This document shows positions 17,979 through 26,670 of a stretch of DNA of 64,000 nucleotides, piece after piece. Numbering within the stretch: the first letter of the stretch is position 1; every line of letters starts with the position of its first letter. The translations under genes were made by a program, and so were the position numbers. This DNA is from Simiduia litorea (GTDB lineage: Bacteria > Pseudomonadota > Gammaproteobacteria > Pseudomonadales > Cellvibrionaceae), in contig NZ_AP031497.1 of assembly GCF_042853465.1 (NCBI RefSeq), positions 3,472,001-3,536,000 on the forward strand, given 5' to 3'. The notes below the pieces were generated by a model, which was given only the letters and a program-made list of their open reading frames with translations, made no database searches and was not told the origin of the DNA.

Positions 17979-19775
17979 ATGAAGCCCACCTTTAAACGAC
18001 TCGCCAGTGCCAGCCTAGGCCTAGTGTTGGCCATGTCAGCACAGCTTGCGCTCGCCAACGAAGACGAAAAAGCAGAAACGCTGTTTGAAACTGTTTTTAA
18101 CGAAGGCCTAGATCGCAGCCCTGTGTTTCAAACCTACCTAGGCATGAAAACCAACTATGATCAATGGGACGACCTCTCACCCAAATTCGAAAAAGAAGGC
18201 TTTGCGCTCACCAAACAACAGCTCGCACGCCTGCAAGCTATCGATAGCAGTAAGCTCTCACCCGACAATGCACTCAGCTATCGCCTGCTCGAAGAACAGC
18301 TAAAACAAGACATTGCCTTTGAGCAATGGCGCTTACATAACTACCCCGTCAACCAAATGTTTGGCACCCACTCGATGGTGCCGTCGTTTCTGATCAACCA
18401 ACACCGCGTTGATAACGTTAGCGATGCAGAGGCCTATATCGGTCGCCTCAATGGCGTGCCCAAAATGATGAAGCAGTTGATCGCCAATCTAGAAGAGCGA
18501 GCCAAAGCCGGCATCATAGCCCCTAAATTTGTTTTCCCTTACGTCATCAGCGATAGCGAAAACATTATTAAAGGCGCGCCCTTTGATAAAACTGAAGACA
18601 GCCCCCTGATGGCCGATTTCCGTAAAAAAGTTAATGCCCTCGATATAGATGAGAAAGAAAAAAACCAGCTCATTAGCAAGGGCGAAAAAGCGCTGAAACA
18701 AAGCCTGAAGCCCGCCTACACTGGGCTTGTTAGCTTCCTGAAAAAGCTCGAGAAAAAAGCTGACGCCCGCGACGGCGCATGGAAATTTCCCAAGGGCGAT
18801 AGTTTTTACAATGCGTCACTGGCAAAAACCACCACAACCGATCTCACCGCCGAGCAGATTCACGACATTGGCCTGAAGGAAGTTGCACGCATTCACGACG
18901 AAATGCGCGCAATTATGAAGCAGGTTAAATTTGAAGGCAGCCTGCAAGATTTCTTTGTCTTCATGCGCGACGACGACCAATTCTATTACCCAACCACCGA
19001 TGAAGGTAAGCAGCGTTATTTAAATGAAGCGACGGCGTTGATCAACAACATGAAAAGCCGCTTAGATGAGCTTTTCATCACTAAGCCAAAAGCCGATCTA
19101 GACGTGAAAGCGGTTGAAGCCTTCCGAGAAAAATCAGCAGGCAAAGCCTTTTACCAGCGTCCAGCACCGAATGGCGCGCGCCCTGGGATTTACTACGCCA
19201 ACCTCTACGACATGAAATCTATGCCGACCTACCAAATGGAGGCACTGGCTTATCACGAAGGTATTCCCGGTCACCACATGCAACTGGCCATTGCCACCGA
19301 GCTGGAAAATGTTCCCAAATTCAGAAAGTTCGGTCACTACACCGCCTACTCTGAAGGTTGGGGTTTGTACACCGAGTACCTACCGAAAGAAATGGGCCTC
19401 TATGCCGATCCCTATTCCGACTTCGGCCGTTTAGCCATGGAGTTGTGGCGCGCCTGTCGCCTCGTGGTGGACACGGGGATTCACAACAAAAAGTGGACTC
19501 GCGAGCAAGCCATCGACTACCTCGTCACCAACACGCCCAATGCCAAAGCTGACAGCGTCAAGGCCATTGAACGCTATATCGTTATGCCCTCTCAGGCCAC
19601 AGCCTACAAAATTGGCATGATCAAAATTTTAGAGCTGCGCGAGAAGGCCAAAGCCGAGATGGGCGAAAAGTTCGATATTCGTCAATATCACGATCTCGTT
19701 CTCACCTCCGGCCCAGTACCATTGAACGTGCTGGAAGAAAGGGTCAACCAATGGATTGCACAAAGTAAATCCTAA
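17979..19775 (+). CDS. Secreted DUF885 family zinc peptidase
   Basis: 598 residues with a signal peptide cleaved near LALANE. The C-terminal half carries the metal site of DUF885 proteins: HEGIPGHHMQ (a HExxxGHH variant) and a downstream Glu in TAYSEGWGLYTEYLPKEMG. These proteins are M3/M32-like metallopeptidases, usually predicted as carboxy- or dipeptidases of the periplasm. The ribosome site AGAGG precedes ATG at 17979. It is monocistronic with its own terminator. The substrate is unknown. Confidence 0.88.
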   Translation: MKPTFKRLASASLGLVLAMSAQLALANEDEKAETLFETVFNEGLDRSPVFQTYLGMKTNYDQWDDLSPKFEKEGFALTKQQLARLQAIDSSKLSPDNALSYRLLEEQLKQDIAFEQWRLHNYPVNQMFGTHSMVPSFLINQHRVDNVSDAEAYIGRLNGVPKMMKQLIANLEERAKAGIIAPKFVFPYVISDSENIIKGAPFDKTEDSPLMADFRKKVNALDIDEKEKNQLISKGEKALKQSLKPAYTGLVSFLKKLEKKADARDGAWKFPKGDSFYNASLAKTTTTDLTAEQIHDIGLKEVARIHDEMRAIMKQVKFEGSLQDFFVFMRDDDQFYYPTTDEGKQRYLNEATALINNMKSRLDELFITKPKADLDVKAVEAFREKSAGKAFYQRPAPNGARPGIYYANLYDMKSMPTYQMEALAYHEGIPGHHMQLAIATELENVPKFRKFGHYTAYSEGWGLYTEYLPKEMGLYADPYSDFGRLAMELWRACRLVVDTGIHNKKWTREQAIDYLVTNTPNAKADSVKAIERYIVMPSQATAYKIGMIKILELREKAKAEMGEKFDIRQYHDLVLTSGPVPLNVLEERVNQWIAQSKS

Positions 19776-19800
19776 TTCACCCGAGATATTTCGCGACACC

Positions 19801-19828
19801 AAACGCCGAGCCTAGCTCGGCGTTTTTC
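19801..19828 (+). terminator. Rho-independent terminator of the DUF885 peptidase gene
   Basis: AAACGCCGAGC (19801-19811), loop CTA, GCTCGGCGTTT (19815-19825), then TT. A perfect 11-bp stem. Confidence 0.85.
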
Positions 19829-19841
19829 ATTTCTGGCTGCT

Positions 19842-21809
19842 ATGCTGAATACATCGGCAGACACACCTAAAAACACTATGACTACCGGCCATAAACCTCC
19901 TGTTAGCGAGTTAGCGCGCTTTCGAGCACAGCGCTTGACGCAGGTCTATTGGATCACGCTTGTCGGCCTCGGTGTTGCCATTATCGCCAACTGGAAAATT
20001 TCTGCGGACCTAACCACTGTGTTAATTCTTTCGCTGGCAGAAATCCTACTGATTTGGGGCCTGAGAGACCTCAAAAATAACAAGGTAGATCAAGCTGCGT
20101 CCATCTTACTTTGGACCCTATCCCTCAGTTTAACCGGCTCAATAGTGATTAATTCAGGGCTTCGCGATCCCGCCCTGCTAGCCTACCCAGCCATCCTCAT
20201 TTTCGCGGCGTTATTTGGCAATACCCGACTTTTCATCTCACTCTTTAGCTTTCTCATTTTCAGCATCATCTTTGTTGGCGCGACAGATATTTATCAATGG
20301 AAAGAATTTAAGCAATTTACAATCAACTGGACCAATATTACCGATGCACTCATTATCCTCATCGTTATCGGTTTTACTGTCAGATTTCAAGCGCTTGACT
20401 TGCGCAACGCACTAAAAAGATTGGAGCGCGAAAACGAAAAATTTCGAGTATCCGAAGCCAAAGCTTCCTACCTTGCCCAATACGACAGCCTCACCGGGCT
20501 GCCCAACCGCGCCCTGTGTGAAAACCGATTTGCTTTAGCCCTGCATACTCAGCAAAGGCGCGGTGGGCTCTGCGCGTTACTGTTTATCGACCTCGACAAT
20601 TTTAAGACCATCAACGACTCGCTCGGCCATTCTATCGGCGACGCCGTGTTAAAAACGATTGCCGATCGAATCACCGACAGCATTCGCGCATCAGATACGG
20701 CTTGCAGATTCGGTGGCGATGAATTCATCGTCATACTCACTGATTTACAGGACGCAACTCAGGCCGAGCGCATTAGCACCAAGCTGTTAAGAACGCTTTC
20801 CAAACCCCTACAGCTTGAGCAGCATTTTATCGATACATCGGCCTCGATCGGCATCGTATTGGCGCCTCAGGACGGCGATAGTTTTGATGCCTATTGTAAA
20901 AACGCCGACATTGCCATGTACCAAGCCAAGGCAGACGGTAAAAACTTGTGCCGTTTTTTCAACGATCAAATGAATACCTTAAGTAAAGAGCGGTTTGAAT
21001 TAATCACTGGCTTGCGCTCTGCCATTAAACGCCGAGAATTTAGATTGCATTATCAACCAAAAATTTCGTTAGCGTCAGGTAAGTGGATAGGTGCCGAGGC
21101 ACTATTGCGCTGGCAGCACCCGGAAAAGGGCTTACTTGCACCCGGCATTTTTATGGATCTTGCCGAGGAGACAGGCTTAATCATCGACATCGGCAAATGG
21201 GTATTGCAAGAAGCTTGTACTCAGTGCCGCATTTGGCACGATCAAGGTTTCGATTCACTCGACATCGCCGTCAATCTATCATCTGTGCAGTTCAGTCGAG
21301 GTAATTTGGAGCGCGAGGTTAAGAAAGCGCTTAGAAAATCTGGTCTAGATGGCCACTATCTCGAATTAGAATTAACCGAAAGTCTATTGCTGGGGGATGC
21401 TGAGAACGTGCGTACTCAAGTCGATAAACTGCGCGCACACGGTATTAGCTTTTCCATCGACGACTTTGGCACTGGGTATTCGAACTTAAGCTACCTGAGT
21501 AAGTTTGACATTGAGTCACTGAAAATCGATCAATCTTTCGTGCGTAAAATACTCAATTCTGAACAAGATTTAAATATCACCATCGCCATTATCAATTTCG
21601 CTAAAAGCTTGGGTTTAACAACCGTTGCCGAAGGCATAGAGGACGCTAAAATCATGGCAAAATTGAAGGCGCTAGGCTGCGACTTAGGCCAAGGCTACTA
21701 TTGGTCCAAGCCTCTGGATGCCGAAGCCTTCACGCAACAGCTGCAACAAAACCTAAGCAAATGCTCAGCCGATACATCAACCTCCGGCGCGACGGAAAGT
21801 AACCACTAA
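19842..21809 (+). CDS. Membrane-bound GGDEF-EAL cyclic-di-GMP enzyme
   Basis: 655 residues from the first ATG; a second ATG at 19878 is equally possible, since neither has a clear ribosome site. The N-terminus has about five or six membrane segments (35-180). The GGDEF domain keeps GGDEF at 291-295 and a potential inhibitory I-site RASD at 282-285. The EAL domain keeps EALLR at 419-423, then LTESLLL, DDFGTGYSNLSYL, KIDQSFV and VAEGIED, all expected for an active phosphodiesterase. Both domains look catalytically complete, so the net activity cannot be predicted. It is not in an operon; the pilin-like gene converges with it. Confidence 0.93.
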   Translation: MLNTSADTPKNTMTTGHKPPVSELARFRAQRLTQVYWITLVGLGVAIIANWKISADLTTVLILSLAEILLIWGLRDLKNNKVDQAASILLWTLSLSLTGSIVINSGLRDPALLAYPAILIFAALFGNTRLFISLFSFLIFSIIFVGATDIYQWKEFKQFTINWTNITDALIILIVIGFTVRFQALDLRNALKRLERENEKFRVSEAKASYLAQYDSLTGLPNRALCENRFALALHTQQRRGGLCALLFIDLDNFKTINDSLGHSIGDAVLKTIADRITDSIRASDTACRFGGDEFIVILTDLQDATQAERISTKLLRTLSKPLQLEQHFIDTSASIGIVLAPQDGDSFDAYCKNADIAMYQAKADGKNLCRFFNDQMNTLSKERFELITGLRSAIKRREFRLHYQPKISLASGKWIGAEALLRWQHPEKGLLAPGIFMDLAEETGLIIDIGKWVLQEACTQCRIWHDQGFDSLDIAVNLSSVQFSRGNLEREVKKALRKSGLDGHYLELELTESLLLGDAENVRTQVDKLRAHGISFSIDDFGTGYSNLSYLSKFDIESLKIDQSFVRKILNSEQDLNITIAIINFAKSLGLTTVAEGIEDAKIMAKLKALGCDLGQGYYWSKPLDAEAFTQQLQQNLSKCSADTSTSGATESNH

Positions 21810-21810
21810 A

Positions 21811-22368
21811 TCAATCCTGCAAAAATATTCCAGTAGACGGAAAATAAGTAATTCGAGCCACCCTAGCGCCCCCGCTTCGGTACTCCCAGCAACGCCGAGG
21901 ATTAGCGCCCGCGGCACAGCTGGCATTATTGCCCAACATGGCCCAGCCGCTGTCGGTCCCATTGCGTGACACTATTTCAGCGGGTGCGGTGCGCAAAAAC
22001 AAAAAGAACAAACGGGTGTAGGCGGCATTTCTGTTTTGCGGCACCGTGGGTACGTGATTAGAATTTAGTGTGGTGCGAATCTGACCGGCGTTAAATCGAA
22101 CCGGGATGCCGTCAACCATGACGGTTCGATTGCCAGCCACTCCGTCGCCGGGCGAACCCTGCACCCGATATTGCGCCATCACTTGCTGCTGCCCCGAGCG
22201 CAGCGCACCCAGCACAGCCGCCACCTGCGCCAACTGCGCCTCTTCAGATAAATTAACGAACCGAGGAACAGCGAGAGCCGCAATCACACCCAAGATGACC
22301 ACCACGGCCACCAATTCAACCAAGGTAAAACCACGCTGCAAAAAACGTTGCTTCGGCAAACTCGCCAC
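21811..22368 (-). CDS. Type IV pilin-like (prepilin) protein
   Basis: 185 residues beginning at a GTG. A short positive leader is followed by the prepilin peptidase site QRGFTLVELVAVVVILGVIAALAVPRF, where cleavage falls before Phe and Glu5 is conserved. The C-terminal half has a Cys pair (ASCAAGANPRRCWEY) that could form the D-loop. It resembles MSHA-type or minor pilins rather than a major PilA. It stands alone, tail to tail with the GGDEF-EAL gene (1-bp gap). Its partner assembly machine is not in this window. Confidence 0.85.
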   Translation of the reverse strand: MASLPKQRFLQRGFTLVELVAVVVILGVIAALAVPRFVNLSEEAQLAQVAAVLGALRSGQQQVMAQYRVQGSPGDGVAGNRTVMVDGIPVRFNAGQIRTTLNSNHVPTVPQNRNAAYTRLFFLFLRTAPAEIVSRNGTDSGWAMLGNNASCAAGANPRRCWEYRSGGARVARITYFPSTGIFLQD

Positions 22369-22503
22369 TCCGCATTAACATTGCCTCGTATTCTAGGTTA
22401 TTCTGCCAATAGAATACCAACAGTAGGCAACAGATTACGCCACTGTCGAGCCGGTCACCTTACGGCGTATCACTATTGAACCTAACGAGAATTGAGCTTA
22501 CCT

Positions 22504-23088
22504 ATGTCTCACCCACGCAGGCTGATTGTCGGCATTACCGGCGCCTCTGGCGTAATTTACGGCGCCCGCTTACTCGAATTACTCAAAGCCACCGATGTTG
22601 AATCGCACCTGGTGATGAGTAAAGCCGCCGAATTGACACTGCATTACGAAACCGATATTAAGCCCGATGACGTGAAAGCGCTGGCGAATGTGGTACACGC
22701 ACAGAAGAATATCGGCGCTACTATTGCCAGCGGCAGCTATAAAACCGAAGGCATGATTGTGGCGCCCTGCTCGATCAAAACCATGGGCGAGATAGCCACT
22801 GGCATCACTTCTGGTTTACTCGCGCGCGCCGCCGATGTGGTGTTGAAAGAGCGCCGTAAATTGGTGCTAATGGTGCGCGAAACGCCCTTTCATACCGGGC
22901 ATCTACGCACCATGACGGCGCTGTCGGAAATGGGCGCCATCATCGCCCCTCCCTTGCCGGCGTTTTACGCCAAGCCCACGTCCCTCGAGCAAATGATTGA
23001 TCACAGTTTGGCCAGGGTGCTGGATCTGTTTGATATCGAAGTTTCCGGCCTGGTGCGCTGGCACGGCGGCCAACTCGAGACGGAATAA
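22504..23088 (+). CDS. ubiX: Flavin prenyltransferase UbiX
   Basis: 194 residues. It makes prenylated FMN from dimethylallyl phosphate and FMN for the decarboxylase UbiD in ubiquinone synthesis. The N-terminus has RRLIVGITGASGVIYGARLL, and the active-site region contains MIVAPCSIKTMGEIATG and the VRETPFHTGHL motif. The ATG at 22504 follows TTGAG and gives the conserved length; a TTG at 22492 adds only four residues. UbiD itself is not in the window. Confidence 0.95.
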   Translation: MSHPRRLIVGITGASGVIYGARLLELLKATDVESHLVMSKAAELTLHYETDIKPDDVKALANVVHAQKNIGATIASGSYKTEGMIVAPCSIKTMGEIATGITSGLLARAADVVLKERRKLVLMVRETPFHTGHLRTMTALSEMGAIIAPPLPAFYAKPTSLEQMIDHSLARVLDLFDIEVSGLVRWHGGQLETE

Positions 23089-23230
23089 GCCCATTTTATG
23101 AGCAGATCTGGTTAACAATGGGAACGGGTTGGACAAGGGCACAACAACCGCAAATTAAAGGTACAATACCGACCCTACTCATCCGCCTAAACGGCGGCGC
23201 ATCAGCCATCGAGACAATCGAGATACAACT

Positions 23231-23731
23231 ATGAGCAAGTCACCCGAGCCTTTGGCCTTCGACACCTTGGCCTTTCGCAATGCGCTCGGCGCCTTTCCTA
23301 CCGGTGTGACCATCATTACCACGCGCGATAAGCAGGGCAACCCCGTGGGCATGACCGCCAGCAGCTTCAACAGTGTCTCCCTCGACCCACCACTGGTTCT
23401 GTGGAGTATCGCGAAAACCGCAAATTGCTTCGATGTCTTTGCCGAAACCGATCATTTTGCCATTCATGTGCTAAACGAAAATCAGCAGGCTTTATCCGAT
23501 TTATTCGGCCGCCCCAGCCCAGAGGACAAATTCGCCCAACTACCGATTAGCTCAGGCCTGCTCGATAGTCCAAAGCTCGACGAGTGCATGGCCTGTTATG
23601 AATGTCAGCTGGAGCACAAATACGAGGGTGGCGATCACATCATTATGGTCGGCCGCGTACTCAGTTTTGATCTCAGAGACGGTAAGCCGCTGATATTCCA
23701 CGCCGGCCAGTACCGCCAGTTAGCGACATAA
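23231..23731 (+). CDS. Flavin reductase-like domain protein
   Basis: 166 residues of the FMN-binding split-barrel family. Typical motifs: FRNALGAFPTGVTIITT near the start, GMTASSFNSVSLDPPLVLWSI in the middle and FAIHVLNENQ. Relatives supply reduced flavin to two-component monooxygenases or reduce flavin with NAD(P)H. No monooxygenase partner is next to it, so the role stays open. It lies 142 bp after ubiX on the same strand, with no terminator seen between. Confidence 0.88.
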   Translation: MSKSPEPLAFDTLAFRNALGAFPTGVTIITTRDKQGNPVGMTASSFNSVSLDPPLVLWSIAKTANCFDVFAETDHFAIHVLNENQQALSDLFGRPSPEDKFAQLPISSGLLDSPKLDECMACYECQLEHKYEGGDHIIMVGRVLSFDLRDGKPLIFHAGQYRQLAT

Positions 23732-23772
23732 ATACCGCGCGATCATTCATTAGCGTTCAACCCACCAAACAT

Positions 23773-23804
23773 AAAAAAGCCGCTGCGATAGCAGCGGCTT
23801 TTTT
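23773..23804. terminator. Bidirectional terminator
   Basis: A6, then GCCGCTGC (23779-23786), loop GATA, GCAGCGGC (23791-23798), then T6. It separates the convergent flavin-reductase and amylase genes and can serve both. Confidence 0.9.
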
Positions 23805-23818
23805 ATGCTGTTTAGCCG

Positions 23819-25813
23819 TTATTGCGCGGTTAGCGAGTAAGTCATCGACTGATCATTCACTCTCACCTTATAAGTACCAATTACGTTGGTGAAAATATCA
23901 GCACCCGTCTGCTCGAGTACAAAATCCGCATTGTTATCGCCATAGTTCTGGCTCCAGTCGCCTTTAACATCAAACTTAAAGCGCTGATTACTTTGCCCGT
24001 CGAAATTTACTGAGAGCTCCCAAGTATTGTTTGCCACCAATGTCATGGCACTCGTAGACCAACTATTGGGCGTACCTCGGAAAGATAAGGTTGGTAGAAC
24101 ACTGGTGTAACAGGTCGTGCACTGACCCACTTTAACCAAGCTGTAAGCCAAGGTTTTGTCGTTAACGGTGAGTTTATAGTCACCGACGCCGGCGTTATAA
24201 ATGTCTGCACCGGTGCGTTCCAAGATGCCATCGCTGTTGGTGTCGCCGTAGTTCTCACTCCAATCGCCGTAAACATCAAGTTTTAAACGCTGAGTGCTGC
24301 CACCACTGAGCGTCATAGTCGTCTCCCAGGTATTGTTGGCAACTAATGTCATGGCCTTCGTTGCCCAGCCATTAAACGTACCGCGCACATTCAGTTGCGG
24401 AAATACTTTCGCCAATGGGCAATTGGTTGTACAGCCGGTTCCCTTTGCGCCACCATGAATGGCGGCAGCCGAATTACCAGCAACATTAAAGGTCGCCATG
24501 CCATTAGACGCCACCGTAATCATCGCGCCACTGCATTCAGCAGCACCGGCTAACACATTGCAGTAAGTACCCGCTGGCATGCCGGTTTGCAAGGTCTGCT
24601 GCAACGCGCCCGATTCATTATTGATAACCACAAAACCCTTATCGCCGCGGCCAAAAGCAATTTGGTTGTTGCCGTTATCCCACCAATTATTCACACTCCA
24701 AGCACCCACGGTGAAATTGCGGAAGCCCACCATGTTGGCAATATTTGTCCAGCGATGCTGACACACCCACTGGCTGTTATCACAATTGGTATTACCCGCT
24801 GGTGGGCCGGCATCCGTGTCGGTAAATTGGTAGCCCGACATCACTTTCGGATAGCCGTAGGGAAAGGCGAGCATATAGACGTTGGCTAAATTATATTTAG
24901 CACCATCTTTGTAGGTTAAATTACCGCCACCACCATGACCGCGCTCACGATCGTGGTTATCGATAAACACCACAGCCTTATCCGATGGCAACAAACCCCA
25001 GGACGTGCCTAAGTTTTTTAAATTTTTAATTTGGCCATTAAAATTTCCCGCCACGGCAGTGCCGTAACCAAACTCGGTAACCGGCGCGATGTATGTGTAT
25101 TGCGTGGGTTGTACCGCCTCACCCGAGGCGCCAATTACCTCCAAGAATGACCAGGGTCTATTGGCCTTCGCCATCACGGTATCCAGCTCACTTGGACGAA
25201 TATGTTTAGCGGCATCGATTCGGAAACCATCAACGCCCATGGCGGTTAACTTTTTCAAATAGTTGGCCGCGTAATCTTGCGAATAACTGCGCCCAGTGTG
25301 TAAATCCGGCATGCCATACAAACCACAATCCCAGACGTTATTGGCATCACCATAATTGGAAATGGTGCAATCATTGTGGAAATCTTGACTGCTCAAATCG
25401 GGATAGTTGCGCGGGCTCCAGCTGTCGCCACCGGACGCGATGTTGCCGTGACCTTGATAGGCTGCCCAGTTATTCATCACCACATCAGCATAGATTTTTA
25501 CGCCAGCGGCATGACAGCGATTAATCATGCTTTGTAATTCCGCTTCGGTACCGCTGCGGCTGGTTAAATTGGTAAATGACACAGGTTGGTAGCGAGTCCA
25601 CCAGAAGGGGCCTGCGGTATGTTCGTGCGGCGGGGAAATTTGAACAGCATCGAAACCTTTGGGGCCAAGGTTTACCTCGCACTCCGTGGCTATGTCATTC
25701 CATTTCCATTCAAATAAATGTACGAAGGCGGTACCGGCGCTAGCCGACAAGGAGGCGCAACCCAACGCAAGGCCGAGCGACGCCGCCGTGAGACAACGTT
25801 TGCTTAATTTCAT
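23819..25813 (-). CDS. Secreted alpha-amylase (GH13) with two C-terminal binding-like modules
   Basis: 664 residues with a signal peptide (cleavage near SASAGTAF). The start GTAFVHLFEWKWNDIATECE is that of animal/Streptomyces-type amylases, which cut internal alpha-1,4 bonds of starch. The nucleophile is Asp200 (GFRIDAAKH), acid/base Glu225 (FLEVIG), and a later Asp lies in FIDNHDRERG. Region I reads DVVMNNWA, with Asn where most family members have His. Two similar modules of about 90 residues end the protein (RGTFNGWATKAMTLVANNTW and RGTPNSWSTSAMTLVANNTW), each with GDWSxNYGD and ADI motifs; they are probable starch-binding domains. Two LacI-type operators lie upstream. Confidence 0.92.
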   Translation of the reverse strand: MKLSKRCLTAASLGLALGCASLSASAGTAFVHLFEWKWNDIATECEVNLGPKGFDAVQISPPHEHTAGPFWWTRYQPVSFTNLTSRSGTEAELQSMINRCHAAGVKIYADVVMNNWAAYQGHGNIASGGDSWSPRNYPDLSSQDFHNDCTISNYGDANNVWDCGLYGMPDLHTGRSYSQDYAANYLKKLTAMGVDGFRIDAAKHIRPSELDTVMAKANRPWSFLEVIGASGEAVQPTQYTYIAPVTEFGYGTAVAGNFNGQIKNLKNLGTSWGLLPSDKAVVFIDNHDRERGHGGGGNLTYKDGAKYNLANVYMLAFPYGYPKVMSGYQFTDTDAGPPAGNTNCDNSQWVCQHRWTNIANMVGFRNFTVGAWSVNNWWDNGNNQIAFGRGDKGFVVINNESGALQQTLQTGMPAGTYCNVLAGAAECSGAMITVASNGMATFNVAGNSAAAIHGGAKGTGCTTNCPLAKVFPQLNVRGTFNGWATKAMTLVANNTWETTMTLSGGSTQRLKLDVYGDWSENYGDTNSDGILERTGADIYNAGVGDYKLTVNDKTLAYSLVKVGQCTTCYTSVLPTLSFRGTPNSWSTSAMTLVANNTWELSVNFDGQSNQRFKFDVKGDWSQNYGDNNADFVLEQTGADIFTNVIGTYKVRVNDQSMTYSLTAQ

Positions 25814-25984
25814 GTTCTTTACCCTGTGATTATGTTTATTTTTTAGGGTACTTGGCTCTCAACCGGCAGCCGAAGCACGGTTGGCGAGAAGGCACAGCAA
25901 CAAAAATCGTGTAGAAGAATGTGGTTATCATCGCCCGACAATCTCGACAATTTAAGCCAAGGTTCGGCGTCAACCACAAGCAGC

Positions 25985-26027
25985 TACATACGTATGCAAC
26001 GGCAATCTACGACTGAATACGTATGCA
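25985..26027. promoter_or_regulatory. Pair of LacI-type operators upstream of the secreted amylase gene
   Basis: TACATACGTATGCA (25985-25998) and TGAATACGTATGCA (26014-26027), centres 29 bp apart, lie 170-215 bp upstream of the amylase start. They share the ATACGTAT core with the sites near 2.4 kb and 13.6 kb. The rest of 25814-26177 shows nothing else. Confidence 0.75.
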
Positions 26028-26177
26028 AGTTCGTGATGACTGCCCGCAGCCCTTCGCGACTTTATCCACCGGTATTAAACCAAACCCTGCATTGTTTGGC
26101 AGATTTGCCCCCATTTAATGGTGTAGCCTTCGCCCTATTCGTTATACTCAGATCAGCACCAAGAAAGAGGAACATGC

Positions 26178-26492
26178 GTGTCATTTGAAACCGTCGTCGC
26201 CAACATTGATGCCCAGCTCGCCCGCTTACAGGAAACGCTAGCCCAATGCGAATCTCAGCTGGCCGATTGCGACCAAGCCAAACAGCCTTTCTTAGAGCGC
26301 GAAATTGAAGCGCTAAAAATCACCCAAGCCAAACTTGAGAAATCGAAACAATTAGCCACCAGTGCCCACAAGCTCAGAGCAAAAGTTGAGCAACCCGCAC
26401 CGCCACCGACACAAGATCATCGGATTCGCAACACCATCATTATCTTAGTGCTCGGCGCCTTGGCAGCCACTGCCACCCTGACACTGCTGTAA
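26178..26492 (+). CDS. Small coiled-coil protein with C-terminal membrane anchor
   Basis: 104 residues from a GTG preceded by AGAGGA at a normal distance. Residues 1-75 are a charged amphipathic helix rich in Gln, Glu and Lys (ANIDAQLARLQETLAQCESQ onward), then a Pro-rich hinge (QPAPPPTQD), then a single hydrophobic segment at the very C-terminus (IIILVLGALAATATLTLL). This is the form of a tail-anchored inner-membrane protein. No family is recognised. Confidence 0.65.
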   Translation: MSFETVVANIDAQLARLQETLAQCESQLADCDQAKQPFLEREIEALKITQAKLEKSKQLATSAHKLRAKVEQPAPPPTQDHRIRNTIIILVLGALAATATLTLL

Positions 26493-26670
26493 CGCGCGAA
26501 GACATCCAGCACCCGCCTAACCACCCATGTCGCTTTGGGAATAGCAGCCTGTCGCCCGACGAATAGTTGCCGACCTCAGCCTCCGCTATAGTCTGCGCCG
26601 GCAAGCTGGGTAAAAACCGCCCGCCGCCATTAAAAAACATAACAACGCTTAGCGAACTCAGGAGAGAGAG

